The notes beneath the pieces are model-generated. The model did not search any database. It was given only the letters and a program-made list of their open reading frames with translations, and was not told where the DNA came from. The translations under genes were made by a program, and so were the position numbers. Below are positions 7,446 through 15,192 of a stretch of 25,054 bases of DNA, piece by piece. The DNA is from JBDKGH01 sp039798265 (GTDB taxonomy: Bacteria; Bacteroidota; Bacteroidia; Flavobacteriales_D; Sanyastnellaceae): positions 1 to 25,054 of the forward strand of contig JBDKGH010000123.1 in assembly GCA_039798265.1 (NCBI GenBank). Reading direction: 5' to 3'. Within the stretch, counting starts at the first letter, position 1. Every line of letters begins with the position of its first letter.

Positions 7446-8438
7446 ATGGCTATTATCGATTTCGTAAAACCGGACAAGGTCGTAATGCTTGAAAGCAATG
7501 ACTTTACAGGGTCATTTGAATTTCGTCCTCTCGAACCGGGCTTTGGAATCACCATTGGCAACGCCCTCCGTAGGATCCTTTTATCCTCTTTGGAAGGCTT
7601 TGCTATCACCGCGATTAAAATCGAAGGTGTAGAACATGAGTTCTCTACCATCAAAGGTGTGGTAGAAGACGTTACCGAAATGGTTTTGAACTTGAAACAA
7701 GTTCGTTTCAAGCGCCAAATCGAAGGTACCGACTATGAAAAAGTAACCATCACGATCACCGGTCAAGAGCAATTCAAAGCTGGTGATATCAGCAACTTTA
7801 CAACTGCATTCCAAGTGTTGAACCCAGATCTCGTTATCTGCAACATGGAGTCAAAAGTGAAATTGCGCATCGATATGACTATCGGAAAAGGTCGCGGTTA
7901 CCGCCCTGCTGAAGAAAACAAAAGCAGCAGCGCTCCTACCGGAACTATCTTCATCGATAGCATCTTCACACCGATTCGTAACGTGAAATTCAACGTAGAA
8001 AACTTCCGCGTTGAACAAAAAACCGACTACGAGAAATTGGTGATCGAGATCCAAGGTGATGGAAGTATCACTCCAAAAAATGCTCTACAAGAGGCAGCTA
8101 AAATCCTCATCCACCACTTCATGCTATTCAGTGACGAGCGTATTACTCTCGAAACAGAAGCTAAAAAAGAAGTGGAAGAGTTCGACGAAAGCTCGCTTCA
8201 TATGCGTCAGTTGTTGAAGACCAAATTGGTTGACATGGATCTTTCTGTTCGCGCTCTCAATTGTTTGAAAGCAGCTGACATCGAGACTCTCGGAGACCTC
8301 GTATCTTACAACAAAAACGACCTGTTGAAATTCCGTAACTTCGGTAAGAAATCTCTTACTGAGTTAGAAGAACTTGTAGAAGGTAAAGGTCTACAATTCG
8401 GAATGAATGTTTCGAAATACAAACTCGACCGCGATTAA
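7446..8438 (+). CDS. rpoA: RNA polymerase alpha subunit
   Basis: Alpha dimerises to nucleate RNA polymerase assembly, and its C-terminal domain contacts upstream promoter DNA and activators. The 330-residue product has the N-terminal assembly domain (GFGITIGNALRRILLSSLEGFAITAIKIEGVEHEFSTIKGVVEDV, residues about 34-78) and, after a Glu-rich linker around residues 238-250, the helix-hairpin-helix C-terminal domain (LSVRALNCLKAADIETLGDLVSYNKNDLLKFRNFGKKSLTELEELVEGKGLQFGM, about 262-318). It is placed in the usual order between rpsD and rplQ. Confidence 0.98.
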   Translation: MAIIDFVKPDKVVMLESNDFTGSFEFRPLEPGFGITIGNALRRILLSSLEGFAITAIKIEGVEHEFSTIKGVVEDVTEMVLNLKQVRFKRQIEGTDYEKVTITITGQEQFKAGDISNFTTAFQVLNPDLVICNMESKVKLRIDMTIGKGRGYRPAEENKSSSAPTGTIFIDSIFTPIRNVKFNVENFRVEQKTDYEKLVIEIQGDGSITPKNALQEAAKILIHHFMLFSDERITLETEAKKEVEEFDESSLHMRQLLKTKLVDMDLSVRALNCLKAADIETLGDLVSYNKNDLLKFRNFGKKSLTELEELVEGKGLQFGMNVSKYKLDRD

Positions 8439-8472
8439 TTGAGTACCGTAGGGTACATACACCAAGAAGAAA

Positions 8473-9015
8473 ATGAGACACGGAAGAACAATCAATCACC
8501 TCGGACGCCGCGCTGAACACCGCCAGGCGCTCCTTATGAACCTCGCTTGCTCCCTCATTGAGCACAAGCGAATCAATACCACTGTGGCAAAAGCTAAGGC
8601 TCTTCGTAAATATGTGGAACCACTTATTACTAAGTCTAAAACCGACAGCACCCACAGCCGCCGTACTGTATTCAGCTACCTCAAAAATAAAGAGGCTGTA
8701 ACTGAGCTTTTCCGCGAAGTTGCTCCTAAAGTGGCTACTCGTCCTGGTGGATATGTTCGCATCATCCGCACTGGCAACCGTCTAGGTGACAACGCCGAAA
8801 TGTGTTTGATCGAGCTAGTTGACTTCAACACCATCTATGGTAAAGAAGCCGCTAAATCAGCTGCGAAAAAACGCACTCGTCGTAGCAGCGTGGCTAAAAA
8901 AGCTGACGCTCCTGCTGCCGAAGGTGAGGCTCCAGCCGCTGGTGAAGCTACTGAAGCGAAACCAAAAGCAAAGCGCACTACAAAAAAGAAAACTGACGAA
9001 GGAAGCGCTGAATAA
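8473..9015 (+). CDS. rplQ: 50S ribosomal protein L17 with Lys/Ala/Glu-rich C-terminal tail
   Basis: L17 sits near the peptide exit tunnel of the large subunit. The first 125 or so residues are a normal L17 core: MRHGRTINHLGRRAEHRQALLMNLACSLIEHKRINTTVAKAKALRKYVEPLIT, then RVRIIRTGNRLGDNAEM-like sequence (here GGYVRIIRTGNRLGDNAEMCLIELVDFN). The product continues to 180 residues with a low-complexity tail of about 55 residues rich in Ala, Lys, Glu and Thr, with no obvious fold. Extended L17 tails are known in this phylum from memory. It is the last gene of the operon and is followed by a terminator. Confidence 0.97.
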   Translation: MRHGRTINHLGRRAEHRQALLMNLACSLIEHKRINTTVAKAKALRKYVEPLITKSKTDSTHSRRTVFSYLKNKEAVTELFREVAPKVATRPGGYVRIIRTGNRLGDNAEMCLIELVDFNTIYGKEAAKSAAKKRTRRSSVAKKADAPAAEGEAPAAGEATEAKPKAKRTTKKKTDEGSAE

Positions 9016-9036
9016 GCCTCCCCAACTCAAAAGAAT

Positions 9037-9067
9037 AAAAAGCCCTCTCCCCTCGAGAGGGCTTTTT
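9037..9067 (+). terminator. Rho-independent terminator of the ribosomal operon
   Basis: A perfect 8-base-pair stem, GCCCTCTC (9042-9049) with GAGAGGGC (9055-9062), encloses a 5-base loop. It is flanked by five A before and five T after, so the A/T arms can extend the stem and the hairpin could act in both directions. It begins about 20 bases after the rplQ stop and lies before the carA promoter, which supports carA being transcribed separately. Confidence 0.93.
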
Positions 9068-9086
9068 CATTTTACGTTGATATTTT

Positions 9087-9121
9087 TTTGAAAAAGTGCC
9101 CCATCCTTTGTTGTACTTTTG
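9087..9121 (+). promoter_or_regulatory. Bacteroidota-type promoter of carA
   Basis: TACTTTTG at 9114-9121 matches the phylum's -7 consensus TAnnTTTG exactly, and TTTG at 9087-9090 matches the -33 element. The spacing between them is 23 bases. Transcription would start near 9126-9128, only a few bases before the ATG at 9130, so the mRNA would be leaderless or nearly so. The elements are seen directly; activity is inferred. Confidence 0.65.
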
Positions 9122-9129
9122 CCCCCCAA

Positions 9130-10248
9130 ATGACACGAGAATTTGTTCCTGCAGTACTCATCTTAGAAGATGGAACTGTTTTTCACGGAAGGTCATGCGG
9201 AGCAATCGGCACTACCACCGGAGAAATTGCTTTCAATACCGCAATGACGGGCTACCAAGAAGTATTTACCGACCCCTCTTATTATGGCCAAGTGCTAGTA
9301 ATGGCTACGGCTCATATCGGTAACTACGGAACGCATCGCGATGAAATTGAATCCGAATCGTGCAAAATTGCAGGTATCGTGATCAAAAAATTTTCTGATG
9401 TTGCTAGCCGCATTGGACCAATCGGTACCCTTCAAGATTATCTCGTAAAGGACAATAAAGTTGGTATCTGCGATATCGATACCAGAGCCCTTGTAAGGCA
9501 CATTCGCCAAGCAGGTGCTATGAACTGCATCATTTCTTCAGATAATGCCGATATCGAAGCCTTAAAGGCCCATTTAGCCACAGTGCCCTCCATGGACGGT
9601 CTTGAACTTTCTTCAAAAGTGTGTTGCACCGAACCATTTTTCGAGGGTGATCCGAACGCCACGTTCAAAGTGGCAGTGCTCGATTTTGGCGTAAAGAAAA
9701 ATATTCTCCGTTGCTTAACCGAGCGTGGCTGCTATCTACAGGTGTTCCCCATGAACGCTACAAAGGAAGAGGTGCTTGCCTTTAACCCAGATGGAATCAT
9801 GTATTCCAACGGCCCTGGTGATCCCTCAGTAATGACTAATACTATCGCTTTGGTGAAAAGCCTCATTGAATCTGGTGTACCTGGATTTGGAATCTGCTTG
9901 GGGCATCAAATTATCGGACTTTCACAAGGACTTAAAACAGTGAAAATGTTCAATGGTCACCGCGGTATCAACCACCCGATTAAAAATTTGGTGACCGGAA
10001 AATCAGAAATAACTAGCCAAAATCACGGATTCGTTGTTTCCAAAGAAAGCGTAGCGGGTAATGAAAATGTTGAGGTGACCCACGTTCATCTCAACGATGA
10101 TACGATAGCCGGTATTCGTTTGAAAAACTACCCAGTGTTCTCTGTACAATATCACCCCGAAGCTTCTGCTGGCCCACATGATTCCCGTTACTTGTTCGAT
10201 CAGTTTATTCAAACGATCGCCAAAAACAAGGAGTCTATTGTCGCTTAG
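9130..10248 (+). CDS. carA: Carbamoyl-phosphate synthase small (glutaminase) subunit
   Basis: CarA hydrolyses glutamine and channels ammonia to CarB for carbamoyl phosphate synthesis, feeding pyrimidine and arginine pathways. The product from the ATG at 9130 has 372 residues. The N-terminal CarA domain shows LILEDGTVFHGRSCGAIGTTTGEIAFNTAMTGYQEVFTDPSYYGQ. The C-terminal class I glutamine amidotransferase domain has the nucleophile motif GICLGHQ and the His-Glu pair in YHPEAS. An in-frame ATG 14 codons upstream (9088) lies within or before the promoter and adds sequence unlike the family, so I reject it. carB is not in the window. Stop is TAG. Confidence 0.96.
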   Translation: MTREFVPAVLILEDGTVFHGRSCGAIGTTTGEIAFNTAMTGYQEVFTDPSYYGQVLVMATAHIGNYGTHRDEIESESCKIAGIVIKKFSDVASRIGPIGTLQDYLVKDNKVGICDIDTRALVRHIRQAGAMNCIISSDNADIEALKAHLATVPSMDGLELSSKVCCTEPFFEGDPNATFKVAVLDFGVKKNILRCLTERGCYLQVFPMNATKEEVLAFNPDGIMYSNGPGDPSVMTNTIALVKSLIESGVPGFGICLGHQIIGLSQGLKTVKMFNGHRGINHPIKNLVTGKSEITSQNHGFVVSKESVAGNENVEVTHVHLNDDTIAGIRLKNYPVFSVQYHPEASAGPHDSRYLFDQFIQTIAKNKESIVA

Positions 10249-10340
10249 TTTGCGATTTTGGTCGAAATGTTAAAAGTTTAAGGGGTTCAGTGGATTGATT
10301 TTGAATTAGTCGAGTAAATTAGCTGTCCCAAAATAAATCC

Positions 10341-12050
10341 ATGAAGACTTTTCTTAAATGGTCAGCTGTTTTGTTGAGCCTTCTTGTGATCTCTTGTACA
10401 AAAGAGTATTTCAATGACCAAACTACCTCAACGGCTTCATCCAGTAATGCGCTTTCGTTGCGAGTGCTTGGACCGGTAAGTGAAAGTTTCAACACTGGAA
10501 CCAAGACGGCCTACACAACTGGCAACGTAACATTAGCAAGTGGCTCATGGAACTTCAATGATGCGTTGTTGGGTAATTCTACGTCGGACAGGAAGAATGG
10601 AGCTCAATCAGCTCGTTTGCGCAACTTAGGTAGTTTGACCATGAATTTCGACAAAGAAGATGGTGCTGGAACAGTAACCATCAGCCATGCGAAATACGGA
10701 ACGGATGGAAATAGCGATTGGCAACTTTGGTATTCTACCAATAGCGGAGCAACCTATGTTCAAGCTGGAGCTACGGTTACTACGTCTTCTACTAGTCTTC
10801 AAGTGGCGACTTTCCCTATCAATGTAGCTGGGTTGGTGCGTTTCCAAATCAGAAAGTCTACGTCAAATACGTTTCGTATCAATTTTGATGACTTTGCGAT
10901 TTCAAATTTCACAGGTACTAATCCAGCACCACTCATGGCTTCCATAAGTCCATCGAGTGCCACTGCAGGCGGTGCTTCTTTCAATCTAACCGTTACGGGA
11001 TCTAACTTCGTGAATACATCAGTAGTTCGTTGGAATACTACCAATTTGACCACTACATACGTGAGCGCAACTCAATTGACAGCTTCTGTACCGGCTAGCT
11101 TAATTGCGAGTGCGGGTACGGCAAGTGTTACAGTATTTACCGGTACTCCTGGTGGAGGCACATCAACAGGTCAAACATTCACGATCAATGCAGCACCTGT
11201 TGTTACGGTCAAGAAATTTTTGTTTGATAATAAACATGCTCAAACAGCGGGAAATGCTGACTGGGTGATCGATCAAGACAACAACATTGCTCAACGCTAT
11301 CCTACTCCCTTGCAAAGCACAGTGACCTCCTCCACAGCTGGCACGTATTGGAACGGTGCTATTTCGAGTTGGGCGATTGCTCTTGTTAAATCGGGGTATC
11401 AAGTAGAAACACTTCCCACTACAGGTTCTATTACTTACGGTAATACAACCAACCCTCAAGACTTATCGAACTACGACGTTTTTGTAGTGGTGGAACCCAA
11501 TAAATTGTTTACAGCAGCCGAAAAAACGGCCATATTAACTTACGTTCAAAACGGTGGTGGTTTGATTTTGGGCAGCAATCACTTTGGGTCTGATAGAGAT
11601 AATGATGGTTGGGACGCTCCGAGTATTTGGAATGATTTCATGACCAACAATTCCGTTCAAAACAATCCTTTTGGATTGTCTTTCGACCTAGTTAATGTTT
11701 CAGGTAGCACTACGAATATTGCCCCCTTAGCAACGAGTACTATTTTAAGTGGTTTGAAAGGAAATGTTACTTCTGTTGAGTTTAATAGTGGTGGCTTAAT
11801 GACGCTTAACCCTACAGCCAATTCCACTGTTCAAGGCTTGGTTTGGCAGTCAGGATCAACTCAGGGAAATGCCAATGTAATGGCTGCTTCTGTCCTCTAT
11901 GGCAGCGGAAGAGTATTCGCTATTTGCGATAGTTCTCCAAGCGATGATGGCACTGGCGCTGCAGGAAATACGCTGTTTAATGGATGGTCTGTTTTTAGTC
12001 ATACCCAGCTGTTTATGAACGCATCGCTTTGGTGCGCAGATGTTCAATAA
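10341..12050 (+). CDS. Multidomain lipoprotein with IPT/TIG domain
   Basis: The 569-residue product starts with a lipoprotein signal peptide: a charged start, a hydrophobic core and a lipobox ending at C19 (VISC). Residues about 45-192 form a beta-rich module with SDRKNGAQSARLRN and a terminal INFDDFAISNF strand, a type I recall from secreted Bacteroidota proteins, often next to nuclease or esterase domains. Residues about 196-284 resemble an IPT/TIG immunoglobulin-like domain (SISPSSATAGGASFNLTVTGSNF). Residues about 292-569 look like a ThuA/DUF4350-type Rossmann domain (YDVFVVVEPN, TAAEKTAILTYVQNGGGLILGSNHFGSD). No catalytic residue can be assigned. It is probably exposed on the cell surface and may bind or process polymers. 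It separates carA from eno and has its own 92-base upstream gap. Confidence 0.85.
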   Translation: MKTFLKWSAVLLSLLVISCTKEYFNDQTTSTASSSNALSLRVLGPVSESFNTGTKTAYTTGNVTLASGSWNFNDALLGNSTSDRKNGAQSARLRNLGSLTMNFDKEDGAGTVTISHAKYGTDGNSDWQLWYSTNSGATYVQAGATVTTSSTSLQVATFPINVAGLVRFQIRKSTSNTFRINFDDFAISNFTGTNPAPLMASISPSSATAGGASFNLTVTGSNFVNTSVVRWNTTNLTTTYVSATQLTASVPASLIASAGTASVTVFTGTPGGGTSTGQTFTINAAPVVTVKKFLFDNKHAQTAGNADWVIDQDNNIAQRYPTPLQSTVTSSTAGTYWNGAISSWAIALVKSGYQVETLPTTGSITYGNTTNPQDLSNYDVFVVVEPNKLFTAAEKTAILTYVQNGGGLILGSNHFGSDRDNDGWDAPSIWNDFMTNNSVQNNPFGLSFDLVNVSGSTTNIAPLATSTILSGLKGNVTSVEFNSGGLMTLNPTANSTVQGLVWQSGSTQGNANVMAASVLYGSGRVFAICDSSPSDDGTGAAGNTLFNGWSVFSHTQLFMNASLWCADVQ

Positions 12051-12062
12051 AAAATAATGCTC

Positions 12063-12097
12063 AAAAAAAATCCCGGAATTTTCCGGGATTTTTTTTT
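12063..12097. terminator. Bidirectional terminator between the lipoprotein and DUF1761 genes
   Basis: TCCCGGAA (12071-12078) and TTCCGGGA (12081-12088) form a near-perfect palindrome, with a run of eight A before it and nine or more T after it. The arms therefore give a U-tract on both strands. It lies 12 bases after the lipoprotein stop and just past the end of the convergent minus-strand gene, so it probably ends both transcripts. Confidence 0.9.
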
Positions 12098-12109
12098 CTC
12101 AAAATTCGT

Positions 12110-12613
12110 TTAGGTCATTTGACAAATAACACCACCCATGAGGGCTAATGTGATAATCCAATAACCAGCGTGAATAGCTATATACTTGAAGCTTCTGCGT
12201 TCGAATAGAGCATTTACAGCGATGATCGGTGTTACAAATAAAAGACCTACTATGGTGCCGTGTAAAGCTCCGTGTTTGAAGGTGCGGAAACGATCGCCAT
12301 ACTCCGTCATAAAGCTAGTTAATACTTGATTGGTATGCGATCCTGTAGTCATTACATCGGGTTCGCCTTGGAGAATAGAAAATACGTGGAATTGGTGAAT
12401 CACGGAGAATTCCAAAACAAATCCGATGAAGAACGAACACACGTAAACCAAAACAAAAGTGAGCGCCATGCGACCACCACTAGGGCGCTCTGGTGAAACT
12501 CCAGCAGCCTTCATCCAAGCGTTGGCAAATAATAGGGGTGAATAATAGATAAAGCCGATAACTAGTGGAATCAGCGCGGCAAGGGCAATTACGCCAGGGT
12601 TAATGTGTAGCAT
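12110..12613 (-). CDS. DUF1761 family membrane protein
   Basis: The 167-residue product has four likely membrane segments, about residues 7-27, 49-70, 114-135 and 143-164. The start resembles the DUF1761 family, with the pattern PLVIGFIYYSPLLFANAWMKAAG, where the YSPLLF..AWM core is characteristic. Family function is unknown. The gene stands alone on the minus strand between the lipoprotein gene and eno, converging with the former and divergent from the latter. A weak -7-like TATATTTC lies upstream at about 12636-12643 on the minus strand; it has one mismatch and I do not list it separately. Family assignment is by recognition of the N-terminal pattern. Confidence 0.85.
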   Translation of the reverse strand: MLHINPGVIALAALIPLVIGFIYYSPLLFANAWMKAAGVSPERPSGGRMALTFVLVYVCSFFIGFVLEFSVIHQFHVFSILQGEPDVMTTGSHTNQVLTSFMTEYGDRFRTFKHGALHGTIVGLLFVTPIIAVNALFERRSFKYIAIHAGYWIITLALMGGVICQMT

Positions 12614-12733
12614 AGTGTAGTGATTTTGGATGGAAATATACTCTTTTTCTACTATGTGCCTGATTGTATAAAAACAATCTTACTTGTTGTTAAATGACAC
12701 CCTGAAAATTCCGCAAATCTCCTAATTGAGTAA

Positions 12734-12741
12734 TATACTTG
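12734..12741 (+). promoter_or_regulatory. Possible -7 promoter element for eno
   Basis: TATACTTG differs from the Bacteroidota -7 consensus TAnnTTTG at one base and lies 26 bases before the enolase ATG, leaving room for a leader of about 20 bases. No good TTG element is seen at the expected -33 distance. The 154-base divergent gap (12614-12767) also holds a small hairpin, GATTGT/ACAATC around 12663-12680, of unclear meaning. Confidence 0.4.
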
Positions 12742-12767
12742 CACTTCAAATTTTAAACCCATATTCA

Positions 12768-14054
12768 ATGTCAACCATTGCGAAGATCATTGCACGGCAG
12801 ATCCTTGACTCCCGTGGAAATCCTACTGTAGAAGTAGATGTATTTACAGATCAAGGTGTGATGGGACGCGCAGCAGTACCGTCGGGTGCATCAACAGGTA
12901 TGCACGAAGCGGTAGAGCTACGCGATTTGGACAAATCGGTTTACCTCGGTAAAGGGGTGATGAAAGCCGTTCAAAACGTAAATGAAACGTTGAACGAGCA
13001 ATTGGCCGGTGCTTCCATTTTCGATCAGAATCTTATTGACCGCGTTATGTGCGGCATCGATGGAACAGAAAACAAAGCTGTTCTTGGTGCTAATGCCATT
13101 CTCGGTGTTTCTCTTGCTGTAGCTCGCGCTGCAGCTGATACGATTGGCATGCCTTTGTACCGCTATGTTGGCGGTGTAAATGCCAATACACTTCCTGTTC
13201 CACTCATGAACATCATCAACGGTGGTGCGCATGCTGACAACAAAGTAGATGTACAGGAATTTATGATTCTACCTGTAGGTGCTGATACCTTCAGCGAATC
13301 ACTGCGCATGGGAGCTGAAGTTTTTCATCACCTCAAAGCGGTTTTGAAAAAACAAGGTCACTCAACCAATGTAGGTGATGAAGGTGGTTTTGCGCCTAAC
13401 CTTGCTAGCAATGAAGATGCACTAAAAGTGGTAATGCAAGCAATTGAAGCGGCAGGCTACCGCCCAGGTGAAGATATCTGCATTGGCTTGGATTGCGCAA
13501 GCACAGAATTTTATGATGCGGAGAAAAAACTCTACATCCTAGGCAGTACAGGTGAACAACTGACCAGTGCTCAAATGGTAGATTACTGGGCTGAGTGGTG
13601 TAAAAAGTACCCCATCGTTTCTATTGAAGACGGCTGCGCCGAAGATGATTGGGACGGTTGGAAATTGATGACCGAAAAACTCGGCAACAAAACACAGCTT
13701 GTTGGCGACGATTTGTTCGTTACCAATGTTACCCGCCTAAGCACCGGTATTCAGCAAGGAATTGCAAATTCAATTCTAGTAAAAGTGAACCAAATTGGAA
13801 CACTCACTGAAACCATCGATGCTGTGAACATGGCACACCGTGCGGGTTATACGAGTGTGATGAGTCACCGCTCGGGTGAAACAGAAGACACAACCATCGC
13901 TGATTTGGCTGTTGCATTGAACAGTGGTCAAATTAAAACAGGTTCTGCTTCTCGTAGTGACCGGATCGCGAAATACAATCAGCTTCTTCGTATCGAAGAA
14001 GAGTTGGGTAAAATGGCTTATTTCCCTGGAAGAAATTTCCCATTCAAACCATAA
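12768..14054 (+). CDS. eno: Enolase (phosphopyruvate hydratase)
   Basis: Enolase interconverts 2-phosphoglycerate and phosphoenolpyruvate in glycolysis and gluconeogenesis. From the ATG at 12768 the product has 428 residues, close to the E. coli enzyme. It shows the N-terminal ILDSRGNPTVEV and the phosphate-loop SGASTG, the acid-base motif GDEGGFAPN, the magnesium ligands in GLDCAS, SIEDG and VGDDLF, and the catalytic Lys region LVKVNQIGTLTET followed by the signature SHRSGETED. An in-frame upstream ATG (12726) would add 14 atypical residues and would overlap the likely promoter, so I chose the later start. A terminator follows. Confidence 0.97.
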   Translation: MSTIAKIIARQILDSRGNPTVEVDVFTDQGVMGRAAVPSGASTGMHEAVELRDLDKSVYLGKGVMKAVQNVNETLNEQLAGASIFDQNLIDRVMCGIDGTENKAVLGANAILGVSLAVARAAADTIGMPLYRYVGGVNANTLPVPLMNIINGGAHADNKVDVQEFMILPVGADTFSESLRMGAEVFHHLKAVLKKQGHSTNVGDEGGFAPNLASNEDALKVVMQAIEAAGYRPGEDICIGLDCASTEFYDAEKKLYILGSTGEQLTSAQMVDYWAEWCKKYPIVSIEDGCAEDDWDGWKLMTEKLGNKTQLVGDDLFVTNVTRLSTGIQQGIANSILVKVNQIGTLTETIDAVNMAHRAGYTSVMSHRSGETEDTTIADLAVALNSGQIKTGSASRSDRIAKYNQLLRIEEELGKMAYFPGRNFPFKP

Positions 14055-14072
14055 ACTGAACGTTTATCAAAT

Positions 14073-14113
14073 AAAAAAGGCTGTCTCGGTTATTCCAAGA
14101 CAGCCTTTTTTTA
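14073..14113. terminator. Terminator after eno, probably bidirectional
   Basis: AGGCTGTCT (about 14078-14086) pairs with AGACAGCCT (14098-14106) around an 11-base loop. Six A precede the stem and seven T follow it. It lies between the eno stop and the end of the convergent cytochrome gene at 14125, so it can serve both strands. Confidence 0.92.
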
Positions 14114-14124
14114 TTCCACCAATT

Positions 14125-15105
14125 TTATTGAACAGCAGCCGTAATAACGGTTTGCTTAATCTCATTTTTAACGGGTGATAATGTTTTGAGGTAAGCGTAA
14201 ATCGCCTTTAAATCGTTATCCGATAATTTTTGAAATGGCTCCCACGGCATTTCACTTCCGGGTATGATACGTCCTTTGCGAATGCGCTGAATGAAGTCCG
14301 CTTCTGTCCATTGAGCAATTTTACCCGTTGTGGGATCGGGTGTCAAGTTGGGTGTCACGCATATTATCCCCGGTCGGGTGGAGGAAGGCATCGCAAAACC
14401 TCCAGCATAATATTCTCCCACATAAGCGCCGGTCTTTAAATCGCGATTGGTATGACATCCGCGACAATTGGCCACATAATTGGCCAAATACTCACCATAC
14501 GCAGCTGTGGTGTCGGCCTTCATCGACTTTGGAACTTCTTTACCTGCCTCAGGCCCTACAGGCTCCATTAGGAAGGCATAAATCACTTTTCCCATGAAGT
14601 TGTATTCCGATTTAGGAACTTCTTTTTTGACCTTAGGTTGAGCTCTTAAATACGAGAGAATGGCAATGAGATCTTCATCCGATGTGTTGTGAAATGGCAT
14701 CATGTCGAGGAGCGCTCTGCCATCATGCCCAACACCATAACGCAGTGCGCGAGCAATCTCCGGGTCTGTAAGGTTGCCAATACCGGTTTCATCAGGTGTT
14801 AAGTTTGGGGTGTGAAGTGTACCAATGGGCAGATTAAAAACAAAATTGCCTTCTAAGGGTACTTGTTTTCCTGCCTCAATATCGTCCCAGTTTTCTACCG
14901 GATTATGACAGTGGGTGCAATGTGCAGGGCCATTCACAAGGTAGTTACCTCGCGCAATAATGCTGCTGTCGGTGCTAGCATGTAAATCGGGATAAGGCGC
15001 ATCGTACGTTTTGCTTTGTCGAATGTAAACGGTAGAAAGAAGAACCACGATAAGAAGTACAATAGTAATAGCAAGCCACTTGAGTGCTTTTTTTAGCGTT
15101 TTCAT
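14125..15105 (-). CDS. Membrane-anchored diheme cytochrome c
   Basis: The 326-residue product begins with a short basic stretch and one hydrophobic segment (about residues 10-27), a likely uncleaved anchor that places the rest in the periplasm. Two cytochrome c domains follow: heme motif CTHCH at 63-67 with a probable distal Met around 135-136 (DMMPFH), and CRGCH at 214-218 with a probable distal Met at 286 (SEMPWEP). Each domain has the NLTPD loop typical of this class, which also occurs in subunits of membrane dehydrogenases. No dehydrogenase partner is encoded next to it, so its electron donor and acceptor are unknown. It probably takes part in electron transfer. Confidence 0.9.
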   Translation of the reverse strand: MKTLKKALKWLAITIVLLIVVLLSTVYIRQSKTYDAPYPDLHASTDSSIIARGNYLVNGPAHCTHCHNPVENWDDIEAGKQVPLEGNFVFNLPIGTLHTPNLTPDETGIGNLTDPEIARALRYGVGHDGRALLDMMPFHNTSDEDLIAILSYLRAQPKVKKEVPKSEYNFMGKVIYAFLMEPVGPEAGKEVPKSMKADTTAAYGEYLANYVANCRGCHTNRDLKTGAYVGEYYAGGFAMPSSTRPGIICVTPNLTPDPTTGKIAQWTEADFIQRIRKGRIIPGSEMPWEPFQKLSDNDLKAIYAYLKTLSPVKNEIKQTVITAAVQ

Positions 15106-15127
15106 AAAGGTAAAGGTTTAAGCAAAA

Positions 15128-15143
15128 AAGTATTTAAATACTT
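15128..15143. repeat. 16-base perfect palindrome in the divergent cytochrome/glycosyltransferase gap
   Basis: AAGTATTTAAATACTT reads the same on both strands. It lies 23 bases before the cytochrome start on one side and 49 before the glycosyltransferase ATG at 15193 on the other. Its position would suit a dimeric regulator, but it is very AT-rich and could be chance. Confidence 0.4.
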
Positions 15144-15192
15144 CGAGGTGAAGATATAACAATCAATTTGAAAAAAGACAGATTCTAAAAAG

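Noticed and set aside
9088..9129. Upstream ATG start for carA
   Set aside because: It begins at the -33/-7 promoter region and adds 14 residues with no family likeness; the ATG at 9130 fits both promoter and family start.
12726..12767. Upstream ATG start for eno
   Set aside because: The extra 14 residues overlap the likely -7 box and precede the conserved enolase start MSTIAKIIARQILDSRG.
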